Shown: positions 24,938 through 34,545, counted from the stretch's first letter. The stretch: 64,000 nucleotides of DNA from Halomicrococcus gelatinilyticus (GCA_024227995.1 CP100466.1:310001-374000); one strand, 5' to 3'. Numbers and translations are program-made. Notes: generated from the letters alone by a model not told the origin.

Positions 24938-25306
24938 CTAGAGCCAGCCGTCGGGGAGTTCGTCGGCGTTCGCGGTGAGCAACTCCACCACCGCGCGGAC
25001 GTCGTCGAACTCCGGGCCCGCGTGGACGACGTGGGCGTCGCGGTCCCACGTCACGAACCCGAAGTCCTCCAGTTTCGGAAGGTGGGTGTGGGACGTGGCG
25101 ATCAGTTCCTGGGGCGTCATCTCGCGTGTCAGGTCGGCCCACTCCACGGGAACGGACTCGCCGTTCTGCGGGTTCGCCTCGACCAGGGCAATCACCACAA
25201 CGCGACGGTCGTGATGGGCGAGCGCCTCGAGCACTCTGTCGAACCGGCGTGGTAGCGTCGGCGCGGGGTCGGTCCGGTCGTTGCCGGGTGGGCTCTGTGA
25301 AGACAC
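24938..25306 (-). CDS. DUF7344-like winged-helix protein
   Basis: The 122-residue protein begins at GTG 25306 and contains RFDRVLEALAHHDRRVVVIALVE, a helix-turn-helix lead, then SHTHLPKLEDFGFVTWDRD. The L/HTHLPKLEDxG-x-V-x-x-D pattern is the mark of the haloarchaeal DUF7344 winged-helix family. These are small, probably DNA-binding, proteins of unknown target. The start is uncertain because the frame stays open well upstream, but the added part lacks acidic bias. It lies just downstream of the aminotransferase gene, convergent to it. It is not obviously part of the catabolic operon. Confidence 0.7.
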   Translation of the reverse strand: MSSQSPPGNDRTDPAPTLPRRFDRVLEALAHHDRRVVVIALVEANPQNGESVPVEWADLTREMTPQELIATSHTHLPKLEDFGFVTWDRDAHVVHAGPEFDDVRAVVELLTANADELPDGWL

Positions 25307-25431
25307 GACGAGACAGCAGGATGCGGAGGACAAAAGTACACTACGTAACCATTCACAGGTCGCCGTCGGCAGCGACCCGTCGGACCAACTCGAACGTCGG
25401 CACCGACCGTTCGCGGCGGGGAACGCGGACG

Positions 25432-25857
25432 TCACGTCCGCCCGTTTGAAACCCCCTCCACAGGTCGCCAGTCCGGACACTCGTCCGGGTCGACGATGGC
25501 CGCGGTGCGTCCGCTGCCAGCAGTCCCGTCCTGCTGGTGGTGCCACGCCCGTATCTCCAGCAGCACCCGTCCGAAGGAGACTCCTCGTTCCGCCAGCCGG
25601 TACTCGACGCGGATCGGGCGGTCGTCGACCACCTCGCGCGAGACGAAGCCGTTCGCCTCGAGGTCGCCGAGGGCGTCGGAGAGGACCTTGCTGGAGATGT
25701 CGCCCTCTCGCTTGAGTTCGTTGAAACCGGCCGCCCCGTCCTCCAGGAGTTGGGAGAGGATGAGAAGATGCCACTTCCGGCCAAGGAGGTCTCCGACCTC
25801 CACGAAGGCCCGCCGGAGGTCACCCGCGTCGTTCGCTTCGGAGGAGCGCACTGCCAT
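25432..25857 (-). CDS. HxlR-family winged-helix transcriptional regulator
   Basis: The 141-residue protein starts at ATG 25857. The HxlR core is clear: LLGRKWHLLILSQLLEDGAAGF, then NELKREGDISSKVLSDALGDLEANGFVSREV, with the basic wing DDRPIRVEYRLAERGVSFG. Family members are dimeric DNA-binding repressors or activators that often answer to aldehydes or redox stress. The first 15 residues are variable. No cysteine redox switch is evident here. It is a single gene between DUF7344-like and Bat-like regulators. Its target cannot be told from context. Confidence 0.85.
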   Translation of the reverse strand: MAVRSSEANDAGDLRRAFVEVGDLLGRKWHLLILSQLLEDGAAGFNELKREGDISSKVLSDALGDLEANGFVSREVVDDRPIRVEYRLAERGVSFGRVLLEIRAWHHQQDGTAGSGRTAAIVDPDECPDWRPVEGVSNGRT

Positions 25858-25903
25858 GGACGAAGTTGGGCACGCTGCGGGCAAAAGCGGCGTCCGTGAC
25901 TGT

Positions 25904-27769
25904 TCACGGGGCGGTCGCCCACGACGTGGCGAGAAGTTCCCGGAAGATGCGATCCTCGGCGTGGCGCAGATGGCGGTGGAACGTCGTGGTCGACACCGAC
26001 ATCTGGGCGGCCAGTTCCGCCCCCGTGGTTCGTCGCGGTTGCTCGAAGTACCCCGCGTGGTACGCCAGCTCCACCGCCGTCAACTGGCGGTCCGTCAGTT
26101 GCGTCTCGAGCATGTGTCGGAACGTTCGCGGGGTGAACACGAGGCGTTCCGAAACGAGTTCCATGTCCGGATAGACGTCCTGGACGCTCGCCACCACCGA
26201 CTCACGGTCGACCGTTCGGGGGAGCTGGACGACGAGGGTCAGCGCGTCGTCGTCGATTCCGACCGACGCGATCTCGCCGTCGTACGTGGTGAGCCGCGAC
26301 ACGAGGGTCTGGTCCGTCGACTGGACCTCCAGATCGAAGCTGTCGTCGGTCGTGCTGAGCAGTCGGACGTCCGCCACCGGGAGGTGGTCGATCAGCTCGA
26401 AGCACTGGCTGGTCGAGATTCCCTTGACGGTATAGTACTGGAGGTACGTCCCGTCGACCAGTTCGACGATTCCGTCGCCGGACACCTGGAGTGCGTCGCC
26501 GCCGTGTTCGACGATGGGACGCCCCAGCGACTTCGACCGGAACGTGAGTTCGACGACCTGTTCGTTCCGGAGTTTCTCCGTGACCTCGATGGAGTGAAGC
26601 AGGTACCCGACCATCTCGCCGAGTTCCTCCAGGAGCCGTCGCTCCTCGACGTCGAAGGCCGCCGGCTGGCGCGCGTAGACGCCGAGGACCCCGTAGACGT
26701 TCCCCTCGTGGACGAGCGGCACCGAGGCGTAGGAGCGGAACCGGTACTCCTCGGCGGTCCGCTCCCAGTGCTCGTAGGGGAGGTCGGTGACGTTCTGGAC
26801 GACCTGGACCTCCCGGGTCTTCGCCGCCGTCGCACCGGTCCCCTCGTCGATCGGCGGCGCCTCGGAATCGCCCAGCATCGCGTCGAGGTACTCCTGACCG
26901 ATGCCGGCCGTCGCGTTCGGCGTGAACTCCGTGTACGACGACGAGAAGGTGCCGAGGACCGCGAACAGGTACGGGTCGGACCGCGCGACGTGACGACAGA
27001 CCGCCCGTTCGATGTCCTCCCGCGTTCGCGCCTCCGTCACCTCCCTGACGATGCCGCGGACGACCGTGTTGACGCGGTCGAGGCGCAGTAGTTCGGCCCG
27101 CTGGGACCGCAGGTGCGACTCCCGCTCTTTCAGGTCCGTGACGTCCTCCAGACCGACGACCACGCCCGCGACCGAACCGCCGTCGGAGCGGATCGGCGCC
27201 AGGTTGCTCGACAGCCACCGGTCGCTGCCGTCGGGGAGCGTGACCCCGTGGCGGAACCCCCAGACCGGCCGCCCCGTCTCGAAGACCCGCGCTACGGGGT
27301 GGTCGTCGTCGCTCACCCGCCGGTCGTCCTCGTCGAAGACGCGCCAGACCGACCTGCACCGCGGGCCGTCGGTGACCGCCGCGCTGGTCCGACCGAGCAG
27401 CGTCGCGAACCGCTCGTTGGCGTAGTCGATGGCGTGGTCCGGGCCGACGACGGCGACGCCGACAGGCGCGGTGTCGCAGATGCGAGCGAAGAGTTCGGAG
27501 CCCGTGAGGCCGACGTCACCGGCGAGGGCAGTGGACTCACGACCGACCTCGGCGACGCCGGAGGGAAGCCACCAGACGCGTCCGCGTGCACCGACCTTCT
27601 TCGTCTCGAGCAGGTCGCGTTCCACCAGCGCGATCAGCCTGTTGTACGCCGTGCGACGGGCGCAGTCGAGTGCGTCCGCCACCTCGGCCGTCGTGAACGG
27701 CGTGCCGACGTCGTCCGCGAACACCTCGAACACGTCCTCGTCGGTGCCGCTCCTCACCGTTTCGTCCAT
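25904..27769 (-). CDS. Bat-like multi-domain regulator (HTH-PAS-GAF-HTH_10)
   Basis: The 621-residue signalling protein has, in order, an N-terminal winged helix (VFADDVGTPFTTAEVADALD; residues about 8-65), a PAS domain (about 85-215, with PVGVAVVGPDHAIDYANERF), and a GAF domain (about 225-400, with YASVPLVHEGNVYGVLGVYA). A bacterio-opsin-activator region follows, with a C-terminal HTH_10 (LTDRQLTAVELAYHAGYFEQPRR, about 565-615). Relatives sense redox or light and control purple-membrane or other genes. It is encoded alone, and the start is supported by a good acidic N-terminus. Confidence 0.9.
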   Translation of the reverse strand: MDETVRSGTDEDVFEVFADDVGTPFTTAEVADALDCARRTAYNRLIALVERDLLETKKVGARGRVWWLPSGVAEVGRESTALAGDVGLTGSELFARICDTAPVGVAVVGPDHAIDYANERFATLLGRTSAAVTDGPRCRSVWRVFDEDDRRVSDDDHPVARVFETGRPVWGFRHGVTLPDGSDRWLSSNLAPIRSDGGSVAGVVVGLEDVTDLKERESHLRSQRAELLRLDRVNTVVRGIVREVTEARTREDIERAVCRHVARSDPYLFAVLGTFSSSYTEFTPNATAGIGQEYLDAMLGDSEAPPIDEGTGATAAKTREVQVVQNVTDLPYEHWERTAEEYRFRSYASVPLVHEGNVYGVLGVYARQPAAFDVEERRLLEELGEMVGYLLHSIEVTEKLRNEQVVELTFRSKSLGRPIVEHGGDALQVSGDGIVELVDGTYLQYYTVKGISTSQCFELIDHLPVADVRLLSTTDDSFDLEVQSTDQTLVSRLTTYDGEIASVGIDDDALTLVVQLPRTVDRESVVASVQDVYPDMELVSERLVFTPRTFRHMLETQLTDRQLTAVELAYHAGYFEQPRRTTGAELAAQMSVSTTTFHRHLRHAEDRIFRELLATSWATAP

Positions 27770-27869
27770 GGGAGACTGACGCTACCGACGGAGATAGGCG
27801 TTACCGTCAACGGTCCGGGCGTCCACGCCGCGAGCGCCGCGGAGCCGACAGGATTTTGCCGTCGCTGGA

Positions 27870-27888
27870 CCTCTCGCCGCACGAGAGG
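27870..27888 (+). promoter_or_regulatory. Hairpin abutting the start codon of the nucleoside permease-like gene
   Basis: CCTCTCG-CCGCA-CGAGAGG is a perfect seven-base stem with a five-base loop, ending on the base before the ATG at 27889. If transcription begins upstream, it could hide the start codon. If translation starts at the alternative ATG at 27856, the hairpin lies inside the gene. Confidence 0.4.
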
Positions 27889-28827
27889 ATGCCCGCGACC
27901 GCTCGCGGCGGGTCGGACGACCCGCCATCGTCGACGGAGTCCGTCCCACTGGACGTGGTGGTGTTGCCGGCGTTCGCGGCCGACGACTTCACGACCGAGG
28001 CGGACCTGCCGCACGAACTCGAACCGTGGCTCGACGACTACGCGTTCGAGCGCGAGTACGTCGTTCCGGGAGCGAACGCGCCCGTGCTCGTCACCGACGA
28101 CGGCGTCGCCATCACGCCGACGGGGATGGGGAAGGCCGACGCCGCTGCGACGGTCACCGCGCTGCTTTCGTCGCCGACCCTCGACTGCTCCGAGGCCTAC
28201 TTCGTGACGGTGGGCATCGCCGGTGCGTCGCCCGCCGTCGGGACGCTCGGCTCCGTCTTCCTCGCCGACCACGTCGTCGACTGGGACCGCAAGCAGACGT
28301 GGGACGAGGCGGACGGCGGGCGCTCGATGCGCCTGCTGCCCTACCGGCCGCGCGACTACGCCTACGCGCTCGACGAGGACCTGGTCGCGACGGCGCGCGA
28401 GTGGGCGACGGCGGTCGACCTCCGGGACGACGAGCGCGCGGACCGGTACCGCGAGCGGTACGACCAGTCGGCCGCACGCGGCGAACCAGCCGTCGGCGTC
28501 GGCACGACGGTCTGCGGCGACGAGTACTGGCACGGCGAACGCTCCGCCGAGGAAGCAAGCTGGCTCGTCGAGCAGTACGACGCCGGCGCGTACGCGACGA
28601 CGGAGATGGAGGACTTCGGAACCGCGACCGCGCTCGACCGCTTCGGCCGCCTCGACCGCTACCTCAGCGTCCGCGGCGTCGTCAACTTCGACCGGCCGCC
28701 AGCGGGACGGTCGCCCCGCGAGAGCGTCGCCGAGGACATCGGCGAGGTCACCGTCGGGATCGGCCTGGAGAACGCCTACCGCGTGGCGTCGCACGTCGTC
28801 GACCGACTGCGCGACGGCGCTACCTGA
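27889..28827 (+). CDS. Purine nucleoside permease-like (NUP) protein
   Basis: The product of about 312 residues resembles the NUP family, which is structurally related to nucleoside phosphorylases. The MGKADAAATVTALLSSPTLD region is followed by YFVTVGIAGASPAVGTLGSVFLADHVVDWD, and the C-terminal part has AYATTEMEDFGTATALDRFGR, where T-E-M-E matches the nucleoside-binding Glu of phosphorylases. There is no signal peptide or transmembrane segment, so an enzymatic cytoplasmic role may be more likely than transport. The ATG at 27889 is preferred over 27856. Its stop overlaps the next (opposite-strand) gene end by eight bases. Confidence 0.75.
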   Translation: MPATARGGSDDPPSSTESVPLDVVVLPAFAADDFTTEADLPHELEPWLDDYAFEREYVVPGANAPVLVTDDGVAITPTGMGKADAAATVTALLSSPTLDCSEAYFVTVGIAGASPAVGTLGSVFLADHVVDWDRKQTWDEADGGRSMRLLPYRPRDYAYALDEDLVATAREWATAVDLRDDERADRYRERYDQSAARGEPAVGVGTTVCGDEYWHGERSAEEASWLVEQYDAGAYATTEMEDFGTATALDRFGRLDRYLSVRGVVNFDRPPAGRSPRESVAEDIGEVTVGIGLENAYRVASHVVDRLRDGAT

Positions 28828-29467
28828 CGTATCCCCGGACGACGGAAGACTGGGCCTTCCGGACGAGTTCGGCCGCGGTGCTCTCGGCGCAGTCGAGCCG
28901 TTCGGCGACGTCTGCGACGTCCCCGGTGCGCGGGACGTCGAAGTAGCCGACATCCACGGCCGCACGCAGCGCCTCGCGCTGGCGGTCGGTGAGCGACCCA
29001 CCGCGGCCGGGGCCGTGGTAGTCGCCGGCCGCGGTGACGGCGTAGTCGACAGCGCCGTCGAGCATGTCGGCGAGTTCACGGAGGGAGGCGGCGGTCCCGA
29101 CGAGCGTCAGTTCGAGCGCGCCGTCGCCCCGGAACACCACCGGCGGTACGATGAGGACGGCCGGGAGACCGAACGTCTCCGACAGGTAGGGTTCGAAGTG
29201 GAACCGTTCCTGCCAGACGAAGCCGTACGTTCCGCCCCGTCCCTGCGCCGACCGCACCCGGTAGGAGTCGACGATGTCGACGTCGTCCAGCATCGCGGCC
29301 ACTGCCGCCTCGTCCGCGTCGTACCGCGCGAGCGTCGTCGGGGTCGCCCGGCCCGCGTCCCACATCAGGATGTGCACCGTCGATATCGCGTCGGCGTCGA
29401 TGATTGCACCGTGGAGCGGGTCGACCCGCTCGCGGTCGCGGTCGACGACGACCGACACCTGCTTCAT
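28820..29467 (-). CDS. Bacterio-opsin activator-type HTH_10 regulator
   Basis: The 215-residue protein has an N-terminal sensor-like alpha/beta domain (residues 1-150) with no recognised ligand motif, and a C-terminal HTH_10 domain. The latter contains LTDRQREALRAAVDVGYFDV then DVADVAERLDCAESTAAELV, the hallmark of this family. Haloarchaea have dozens of these, and most have no known target. It overlaps the 3' end of the NUP gene tail to tail. It is divergent from an alpha/beta hydrolase gene with which it shares an 83-base promoter region. Confidence 0.85.
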   Translation of the reverse strand: MKQVSVVVDRDRERVDPLHGAIIDADAISTVHILMWDAGRATPTTLARYDADEAAVAAMLDDVDIVDSYRVRSAQGRGGTYGFVWQERFHFEPYLSETFGLPAVLIVPPVVFRGDGALELTLVGTAASLRELADMLDGAVDYAVTAAGDYHGPGRGGSLTDRQREALRAAVDVGYFDVPRTGDVADVAERLDCAESTAAELVRKAQSSVVRGYVR

Positions 29468-29550
29468 ACCAGACGTTCCGACCAGTAGTACTTAAAACAC
29501 CGTTCACGAGCGGCGAAGTGTTCACCGCCGTTCCGTCGAAACTGACACGT

Positions 29551-30462
29551 ATGAACGAACTGGCGACTGGAGAAGGACGGGGTGCTCCCGGAACGGTACC
29601 CCAGGTCGACCGGGACGCTGCTCCCCGGACCGTCGAGACGGCGACGGACCGGACGGTGGCCTACGAGACGTACGGCGACGACGACGGCGTTCCGCTGGTG
29701 TTCCTGCACGGGACGCCGGGGTCGCGGCTGCTCGGAGGACTGCTGGACGACCCGGCGAGTCGAGCAGGCGTCCAGGTACTCGCGCCGGACCGCCGCGGGT
29801 ACGGCCACACCGGAGGCCAGGGAGCCGACGGCTTCTCCGCCGGCGCGGCGACGGTCGCTGCACTCGCGGACGCAGTCGACGCGGAGGGCGTCGCCGTCGC
29901 AGCGTTCTCCGGCGGTGCCCCGTACGCGCTGGCGGCGGCAGCGGAGCGGCCGGACCGCGTCGACAGCCTCCACCTCGTCTCGGGCGCACCGGCGCCCGGA
30001 CTCGTCGACGAACGGCCGGCCGTCACGCGCGTTCTCGGCTGGCTCGCGACGCACGCACCGTCGGTCCTGTCGGCGGGGCTGCGCCTGCAGACGGCGGCCG
30101 TCGACCGGCTGTCGGGCGCTTCGGCAGCGGACCAGTACGTGACCGACGGGAGCTCCGTCGAGATCCCGTCGCACGTCGAGGAACTGGTCGACGCCGACTT
30201 CGTCGAGGCGTTCCGCGACGGGACCGACGGCGCTGTCGCCGACTTCCGCCTCCTCGCCGCGCCGTGGTCGGTGACGCCTGCGGCCATCGACCAGCCGGTC
30301 CACTGCTGGCACGGCACCGCGGACGCGAACGCCCCTGTCGAGGGGGCGCGACGGCTCTCGGAGTCGCTGTACGACGCGGACCTGACCGAGTTCGACGACG
30401 CAGGCCATCTCGGTGCGCTCGTCGCTGCCGCGCCGCGCGTGGTGGAAACGGTCGGACCCTGA
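29551..30462 (+). CDS. Alpha/beta-hydrolase fold protein
   Basis: The 303-residue protein has the HGTPGSRLLGG oxyanion-loop segment near residue 55. The nucleophile elbow is AAFSGGAPYALAAA (Ser-Gly-Gly in place of the usual Gly-x-Ser-x-Gly, with Ala before), and the acid Asp lies in CWHGTADANAPVEGA. The catalytic His is in DDAGHLGALVAAA. These fit a serine esterase or epoxide-hydrolase-like enzyme. The first 30 residues are acidic and look disordered. The start is the ATG at 29551. It is cytoplasmic (no signal). The substrate is unknown, and no operon partner is obvious. Confidence 0.85.
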   Translation: MNELATGEGRGAPGTVPQVDRDAAPRTVETATDRTVAYETYGDDDGVPLVFLHGTPGSRLLGGLLDDPASRAGVQVLAPDRRGYGHTGGQGADGFSAGAATVAALADAVDAEGVAVAAFSGGAPYALAAAAERPDRVDSLHLVSGAPAPGLVDERPAVTRVLGWLATHAPSVLSAGLRLQTAAVDRLSGASAADQYVTDGSSVEIPSHVEELVDADFVEAFRDGTDGAVADFRLLAAPWSVTPAAIDQPVHCWHGTADANAPVEGARRLSESLYDADLTEFDDAGHLGALVAAAPRVVETVGP

Positions 30463-30588
30463 CGGGACGAACAGTGGCATCGGGACCTGATGGGACTTCG
30501 ACGTAGCCGGAAAGCGCCGACGCTCGCGACGTCGGACGTGCGTCTTCCACACGACACTGCTTTGCCCGTCGAAGACTGCCCTACAGGC

Positions 30589-31083
30589 GTGACCGAAGAC
30601 CAGTTCCGGTACGAATCTATCGGCGTGATCCGCTCACCATTCGATTCTCCCGAGGAGATGCCGATCCAACCGGTCGGTGCAGATTCCACGGTGGGAACTG
30701 TCGAACTCGAGGCGTCGTATGCGGAGGGGTTGCAGGACCTGGACGGGTTCACGCATTGCATCCTGCTGTATCACTTCCACGCGGCGGACGATACCGTCTC
30801 CCTACAGGTCGAACCGTTTCTCGACGACGTACACAGAGGACTCTTCGCGACGCGGGCACCGCAGCGTCCGAATCCGATCGGCCTCTCGGTCGTCGAGATC
30901 GACACCGTCTCGGAGCAGGAAGTGACTGTCGAAGGAGTGGACGTCGTCGACGGGACGCCCTTGCTCGACATCAAGCCGTTCGTCCCGCAATTCGACGTTC
31001 CGGACGGCACCACCGAGACGGGATGGCTCGACGCATCGAGAACTACCGTGCAATCGACGCGGGCCGACGAACGCTTCCTCTGA
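30589..31083 (+). CDS. TrmO/TsaA-like tRNA methyltransferase
   Basis: The 164-residue protein has the TsaA fold. YESIGVIRSPFDSPEEMPIQ opens it, LDGFTHCILLYHFH is the middle strand, and RAPQRPNPIGLSVVEI is the signature R-x-P-x-R-P-N-P-I-G motif of the family. It ends with GTPLLDIKPFVPQFD. TrmO adds a methyl group to the threonylcarbamoyl-adenosine at tRNA position 37 using SAM. I chose GTG 30589 (VTEDQFRYESIG), which gives the usual length; an open frame starting at 30490 would add 33 residues. It is transcribed alone, convergent with glyS. Confidence 0.85.
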   Translation: MTEDQFRYESIGVIRSPFDSPEEMPIQPVGADSTVGTVELEASYAEGLQDLDGFTHCILLYHFHAADDTVSLQVEPFLDDVHRGLFATRAPQRPNPIGLSVVEIDTVSEQEVTVEGVDVVDGTPLLDIKPFVPQFDVPDGTTETGWLDASRTTVQSTRADERFL

Positions 31084-31154
31084 AAGACTCGAACCCTGGT
31101 TCGGCGCGCAACCAGGGTCCGCTTCGGAAGGCGCTGGAACCGCCGAAGTGAGGG

Positions 31155-32903
31155 TCACCCGTCGTCGTACTCCCGAGACACCGCGTCGAAGGTCGTCTCG
31201 CCGGCGCGGAGCGCCGCGATGGTATCGGGGACCTCCGCGAGCGGCACCCTGACCTGGTCGGTGGTGTCGCGGTCCCTGATGGTCGCGCAGTCGTCCGCCG
31301 GCGTTCGCTCGTCGAGCGTGACGCAGAACGGCGTGCCGATCTCGTCCTGGCGGCGGTACCGGCGGCCGATGCTACCGGCGTCGTCGTACGTCGCCGGCAT
31401 GCCGCGGCGCGTGAGTCGGTCGGCGAGGTCGCGCGCCCGGTCGGCCTGGGCGTCCGTGAGCGGGAAGACGCCGGCGACGGTCGGTGCGACGGTCGGGGGG
31501 AGCGCGAGGCGGGTCCGCTCCTCGCCGTCGACCTCGTCGTGGCGGAGCGCGTGGGCGGTGACGGCGTAGACGACGCGGTCGATGCCGATGGACGGCTCGA
31601 CGACGTGCGGCGTCACGTGCTCGCCGTGGACGGTCTCCTCGCGCACGGCGAAGCCGGTCTTCTCGACCGGGAGCGAGCAGGTCTCGTCGTCGGCCTCGAC
31701 CGTCACGCGGTCGCCGGAGAACGCGTCAGGGTCGCGCTCCGCGAGCGTTTCGAGCGCGTCGACGACGTCGGCCGCGGCCTCGCCGAACTCCGGACCGAGG
31801 TAGCTCATGTCCGGGTCGACCGTCGGGCGCTCGACCGTCCTCGGTTCGTCGTACTCCCGGAAGAGGGTGAACCGCTCGTCGGAGTGGGCGTCGTGTTTCG
31901 TGAGGTCGTGGTCGGCCCGGAAGGCGAAGCCGCCGACCTCGACCCAGTCGCCGTGGAGGCGGGCCTCCGCGTCCCAGCAGGCACTCGCGTAGTGGGCGAG
32001 TTCGCCCGGGAGATGCTGGCGGAAGCGGAGGCGTGCGGGGTCGACGCCCACGCGCTCGTACCACTGCCGGGCGCGGCCGAGATAGTAGGCGAGCCACGGG
32101 TTCGCGACGACGCCCTCGTCGACGGCTTCCCTGACTGTCAGTTCGAGGTCCCCCTCGCCCTCGCGCTCCTGTGCCGCCGCCGGGTAGAGACGGAGCGGCA
32201 CGTCCGCGACGGGAGCGAGGTCCGGGCCGTCGCCGTCGGGAGCCGCGAACTGCTGGAGTTCGGCGAGCGTGAGTTCGCGGACCCGGAGCAGCGAATTCCG
32301 GGGGCTGATCTCGTTGCGGTAGCTCCGGCCGACCTGGGCGACGCCGAAGGGAAGCTGGTTGCGCGCGTACTCCTTGAGTCGCGGGAACTCGACGAGGATG
32401 CCCTGGGCCGTCTCCGGGCGGAGGTAGCCCGTCTGGGAGCTACCGGGGCCGATGGACGTCTCGAACATCAGGTTGAACTCGTCGACGGCTTCGCCCGCGA
32501 GCGCGGCGTCGCACGTCGGACAGTCGGCGTCGTGGTCGGCCAGGAGCTCCTCGACCGCGTCGGCCGCCAGGCTCTCGGCGTCCTCGACGTCGCTTTCGTC
32601 CTCGACGAGGTGGTCGGCGCGGTGGCTCTCGCCACAGTCTGGACACTCGACGAGCATGTCGTCGAAGGTGTCGAGGTGACCCGACGCAGCGAAGACGTCC
32701 TCGGGAACGACCGTCGGCGACTCTATCTCGTGGTTGCCCTCGCGGACGACGAACCGGTCGCGCCAGGCGTCCTCGACGTTGCGCTTCAGCGCGGCACCTC
32801 GGGGACCGAACGCGTGAAAGCCCGCGACGCTGCCGTAGGCGTCGTTCGCCTGGAAGAAGAAACCACGGCGCTTCGCGAGTTCGACGACGTCGGGGTCAGT
32901 CAT
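31155..32903 (-). CDS. glyS: Glycine-tRNA ligase
   Basis: The 582-residue class II synthetase charges tRNA-Gly in the cytoplasm. Motif-like segments are LAKRRGFFFQANDAYGSVAG at the N-terminus, LRPETAQGILVEFPRL (motif 2 region), VAQVGRSYRNEISPR and the anticodon-binding C-terminal domain. Two CxxC pairs (CPDC and CPTC, about residues 86-135) form a zinc ribbon as in archaeal/eukaryotic type GlyRS. The start at 32903 is the usual MTDPDVVELAKRRG. The 5' leader is long and contains a ten-base inverted repeat. A 72-codon frame in the leader overlaps its start by eight bases. Confidence 0.95.
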   Translation of the reverse strand: MTDPDVVELAKRRGFFFQANDAYGSVAGFHAFGPRGAALKRNVEDAWRDRFVVREGNHEIESPTVVPEDVFAASGHLDTFDDMLVECPDCGESHRADHLVEDESDVEDAESLAADAVEELLADHDADCPTCDAALAGEAVDEFNLMFETSIGPGSSQTGYLRPETAQGILVEFPRLKEYARNQLPFGVAQVGRSYRNEISPRNSLLRVRELTLAELQQFAAPDGDGPDLAPVADVPLRLYPAAAQEREGEGDLELTVREAVDEGVVANPWLAYYLGRARQWYERVGVDPARLRFRQHLPGELAHYASACWDAEARLHGDWVEVGGFAFRADHDLTKHDAHSDERFTLFREYDEPRTVERPTVDPDMSYLGPEFGEAAADVVDALETLAERDPDAFSGDRVTVEADDETCSLPVEKTGFAVREETVHGEHVTPHVVEPSIGIDRVVYAVTAHALRHDEVDGEERTRLALPPTVAPTVAGVFPLTDAQADRARDLADRLTRRGMPATYDDAGSIGRRYRRQDEIGTPFCVTLDERTPADDCATIRDRDTTDQVRVPLAEVPDTIAALRAGETTFDAVSREYDDG

Positions 32904-33183
32904 CGCGGCTCACCCGCCGCTGGCGGCCGTCGTTGTAGCTAGCTGGCTGTGCTGTCGGTGTGGTTGGTGCTGACATGGCTGCTGTGCTGTGGAACGCTCG
33001 GTGTCGGTCGCAGTCGTTACTGCCGAGAAAGAGGGAGTCGATGGTTTCTGCCCCGGCGACGACCGTAGGATGCGGCCCGGACCGGGACTCCACCCGACTC
33101 CACAGCACTAGCACCGTCCGACGGAAACGGGTGCCATTACCGACACGTCGCTGCTCGCTGATTATAAACCTTCGCCCGGGCGG
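32904..33183 (-). promoter_or_regulatory. Long leader and promoter region of glyS
   Basis: This 280-base region lies between the end of thiDN and glyS. A TATA box (GGTTTATAAT on the minus strand, 33161-33170) predicts a start near 33139, giving a leader of about 235 bases. Inside it, GTGCTGTGGA (32984-32993) and TCCACAGCAC (33099-33108) form a perfect ten-base inverted repeat with a 105-base loop. A GTG-started frame of 72 codons (33114-32896) runs through it and overlaps the glyS ATG; its composition is not clearly halophilic. Confidence 0.45.
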
Positions 33184-34545
33184 TCACAGTTGGTCGAGGA
33201 TGGCGAGTGCACGCCCGGCGAGCGCGTCGGCGTCGGGTGCCAGCAGGCGGACGACGGCCTCCTTGCCGACGTCGCCGCGGTCGAAGACCGCAGCGGGCGT
33301 CGCGTCCGCAGTCTCGAACGCCCGGCGCGCGGCCCAGCCCATCGTCGTTCCCTCCTCGTCCGGGTCGGGCTCGTTCGAGCGGTCGACCTCGACGACGGGT
33401 GCGTCGAGGCTCCCGAGCGCCGACTCGACGGCGTCGTCGAACGCGAGGTTCGTGGCGAACCGGAGAGCGGGGTCGTGCTCGCGGGCGGCCAGCAGGAACC
33501 GCGCGACGTGACTGGAGGCGCCGAATCGCGTTCCGCGGTTCGGCCGGACGCCGGACAGCGTCCGGGTGATGCGCCCCTCGACGGCCACCGTCTCCTCGGT
33601 CGCCTCCGCGAGCGGTGTCGCACCGACGACGTTCGTCCCCACCTCGGGGACGAGCGGGCGTGCGTCGGCCGCGACCAGGCGCTCGACGACGCGCTCGACG
33701 GCCTCCTGGGTCGGCTGGCGGGCGGCGCGCTCTCTGACCGCCGAGAGATGGTGGACGGACCCGGGACCGGTCCCCACGTCCAGCGGGTAGCGCACCGCGC
33801 GACTCATGAACTCGACGCCGGCCTCGACCGCGTCGTACAGGTCGTCGCCGTGTGCGAACCGCGCCGCGATGGCGCTGGAGAGGGTACAGCCGGACCCGTG
33901 CGTGGCCGGGGAGTCGATGCGCGGATGCCTGAAGGTGTGTGCGCCCTCGCCGGTGACGAGGACGTCCCTGACGGTCGCGCCGTCGCCGACGTGGCCGCCC
34001 TTCACGAGCGCCGCGTCGGCACCCATCGCGACGATAGCCTCCCCAGCCTCGACCATCGCGGCCTCGTCCTCGACGGTGACGTCCGCGAGGATCTCTGCCT
34101 CGTCGGCGTTCGGCGTCACGACCGTCGCCTCGGCGACCAGTCGTTCGTAGGCGTCCTCGGCCTGGGGTTCCAGGAGGCGGTCGCCGGACGCAGCGACCAT
34201 CACCGGGTCGATCACGACTGGGACCTCCACGTCGGCCGCGCGTGACGCCACGGCGTCGACGACCGGCGCGACGCCCAGCATGCCGGTCTTCATCGCGCGG
34301 ACGTCGAAGTCGGAGCGCACGGCGTCTATCTGTGCCTCGATCTCCTCGACGGGAACGGGGTGGATGGACTCGACGCCGCGCGTGTTCTGTGCAGTGACGC
34401 TCGTGACGGCGCTGGTGCCGAACGCGTCGAACGCTGCCATCGTCTTCAGGTCCGCCTGTACGCCGGCACCGCCGCCCGAGTCGCTGCCGGCGACGGTGAG
34501 CGCCACGGGTTTCTCGACCGGTGCCGGTCGGCGAGGTTCGGTCAT
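33184..34545 (-). CDS. thiD: ThiD-ThiN fusion: HMP-P kinase and thiamine-phosphate synthase
   Basis: The 453-residue bifunctional enzyme begins [20 protein letters not shown] at ATG 34545. The ThiD domain (residues 1-260) has [20 protein letters not shown] and the anion-hole motif [15 protein letters not shown]. It phosphorylates hydroxymethylpyrimidine phosphate. From about residue 285 the ThiN domain follows ([40 protein letters not shown]), which replaces ThiE in many archaea and joins the pyrimidine and thiazole halves. A TATA box (34564-34575) about 25 bases upstream predicts a leaderless mRNA. It is divergent from the TenA operon, so both serve thiamine supply. Confidence 0.92.
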   Translation of the reverse strand: MTEPRRPAPVEKPVALTVAGSDSGGGAGVQADLKTMAAFDAFGTSAVTSVTAQNTRGVESIHPVPVEEIEAQIDAVRSDFDVRAMKTGMLGVAPVVDAVASRAADVEVPVVIDPVMVAASGDRLLEPQAEDAYERLVAEATVVTPNADEAEILADVTVEDEAAMVEAGEAIVAMGADAALVKGGHVGDGATVRDVLVTGEGAHTFRHPRIDSPATHGSGCTLSSAIAARFAHGDDLYDAVEAGVEFMSRAVRYPLDVGTGPGSVHHLSAVRERAARQPTQEAVERVVERLVAADARPLVPEVGTNVVGATPLAEATEETVAVEGRITRTLSGVRPNRGTRFGASSHVARFLLAAREHDPALRFATNLAFDDAVESALGSLDAPVVEVDRSNEPDPDEEGTTMGWAARRAFETADATPAAVFDRGDVGKEAVVRLLAPDADALAGRALAILDQL

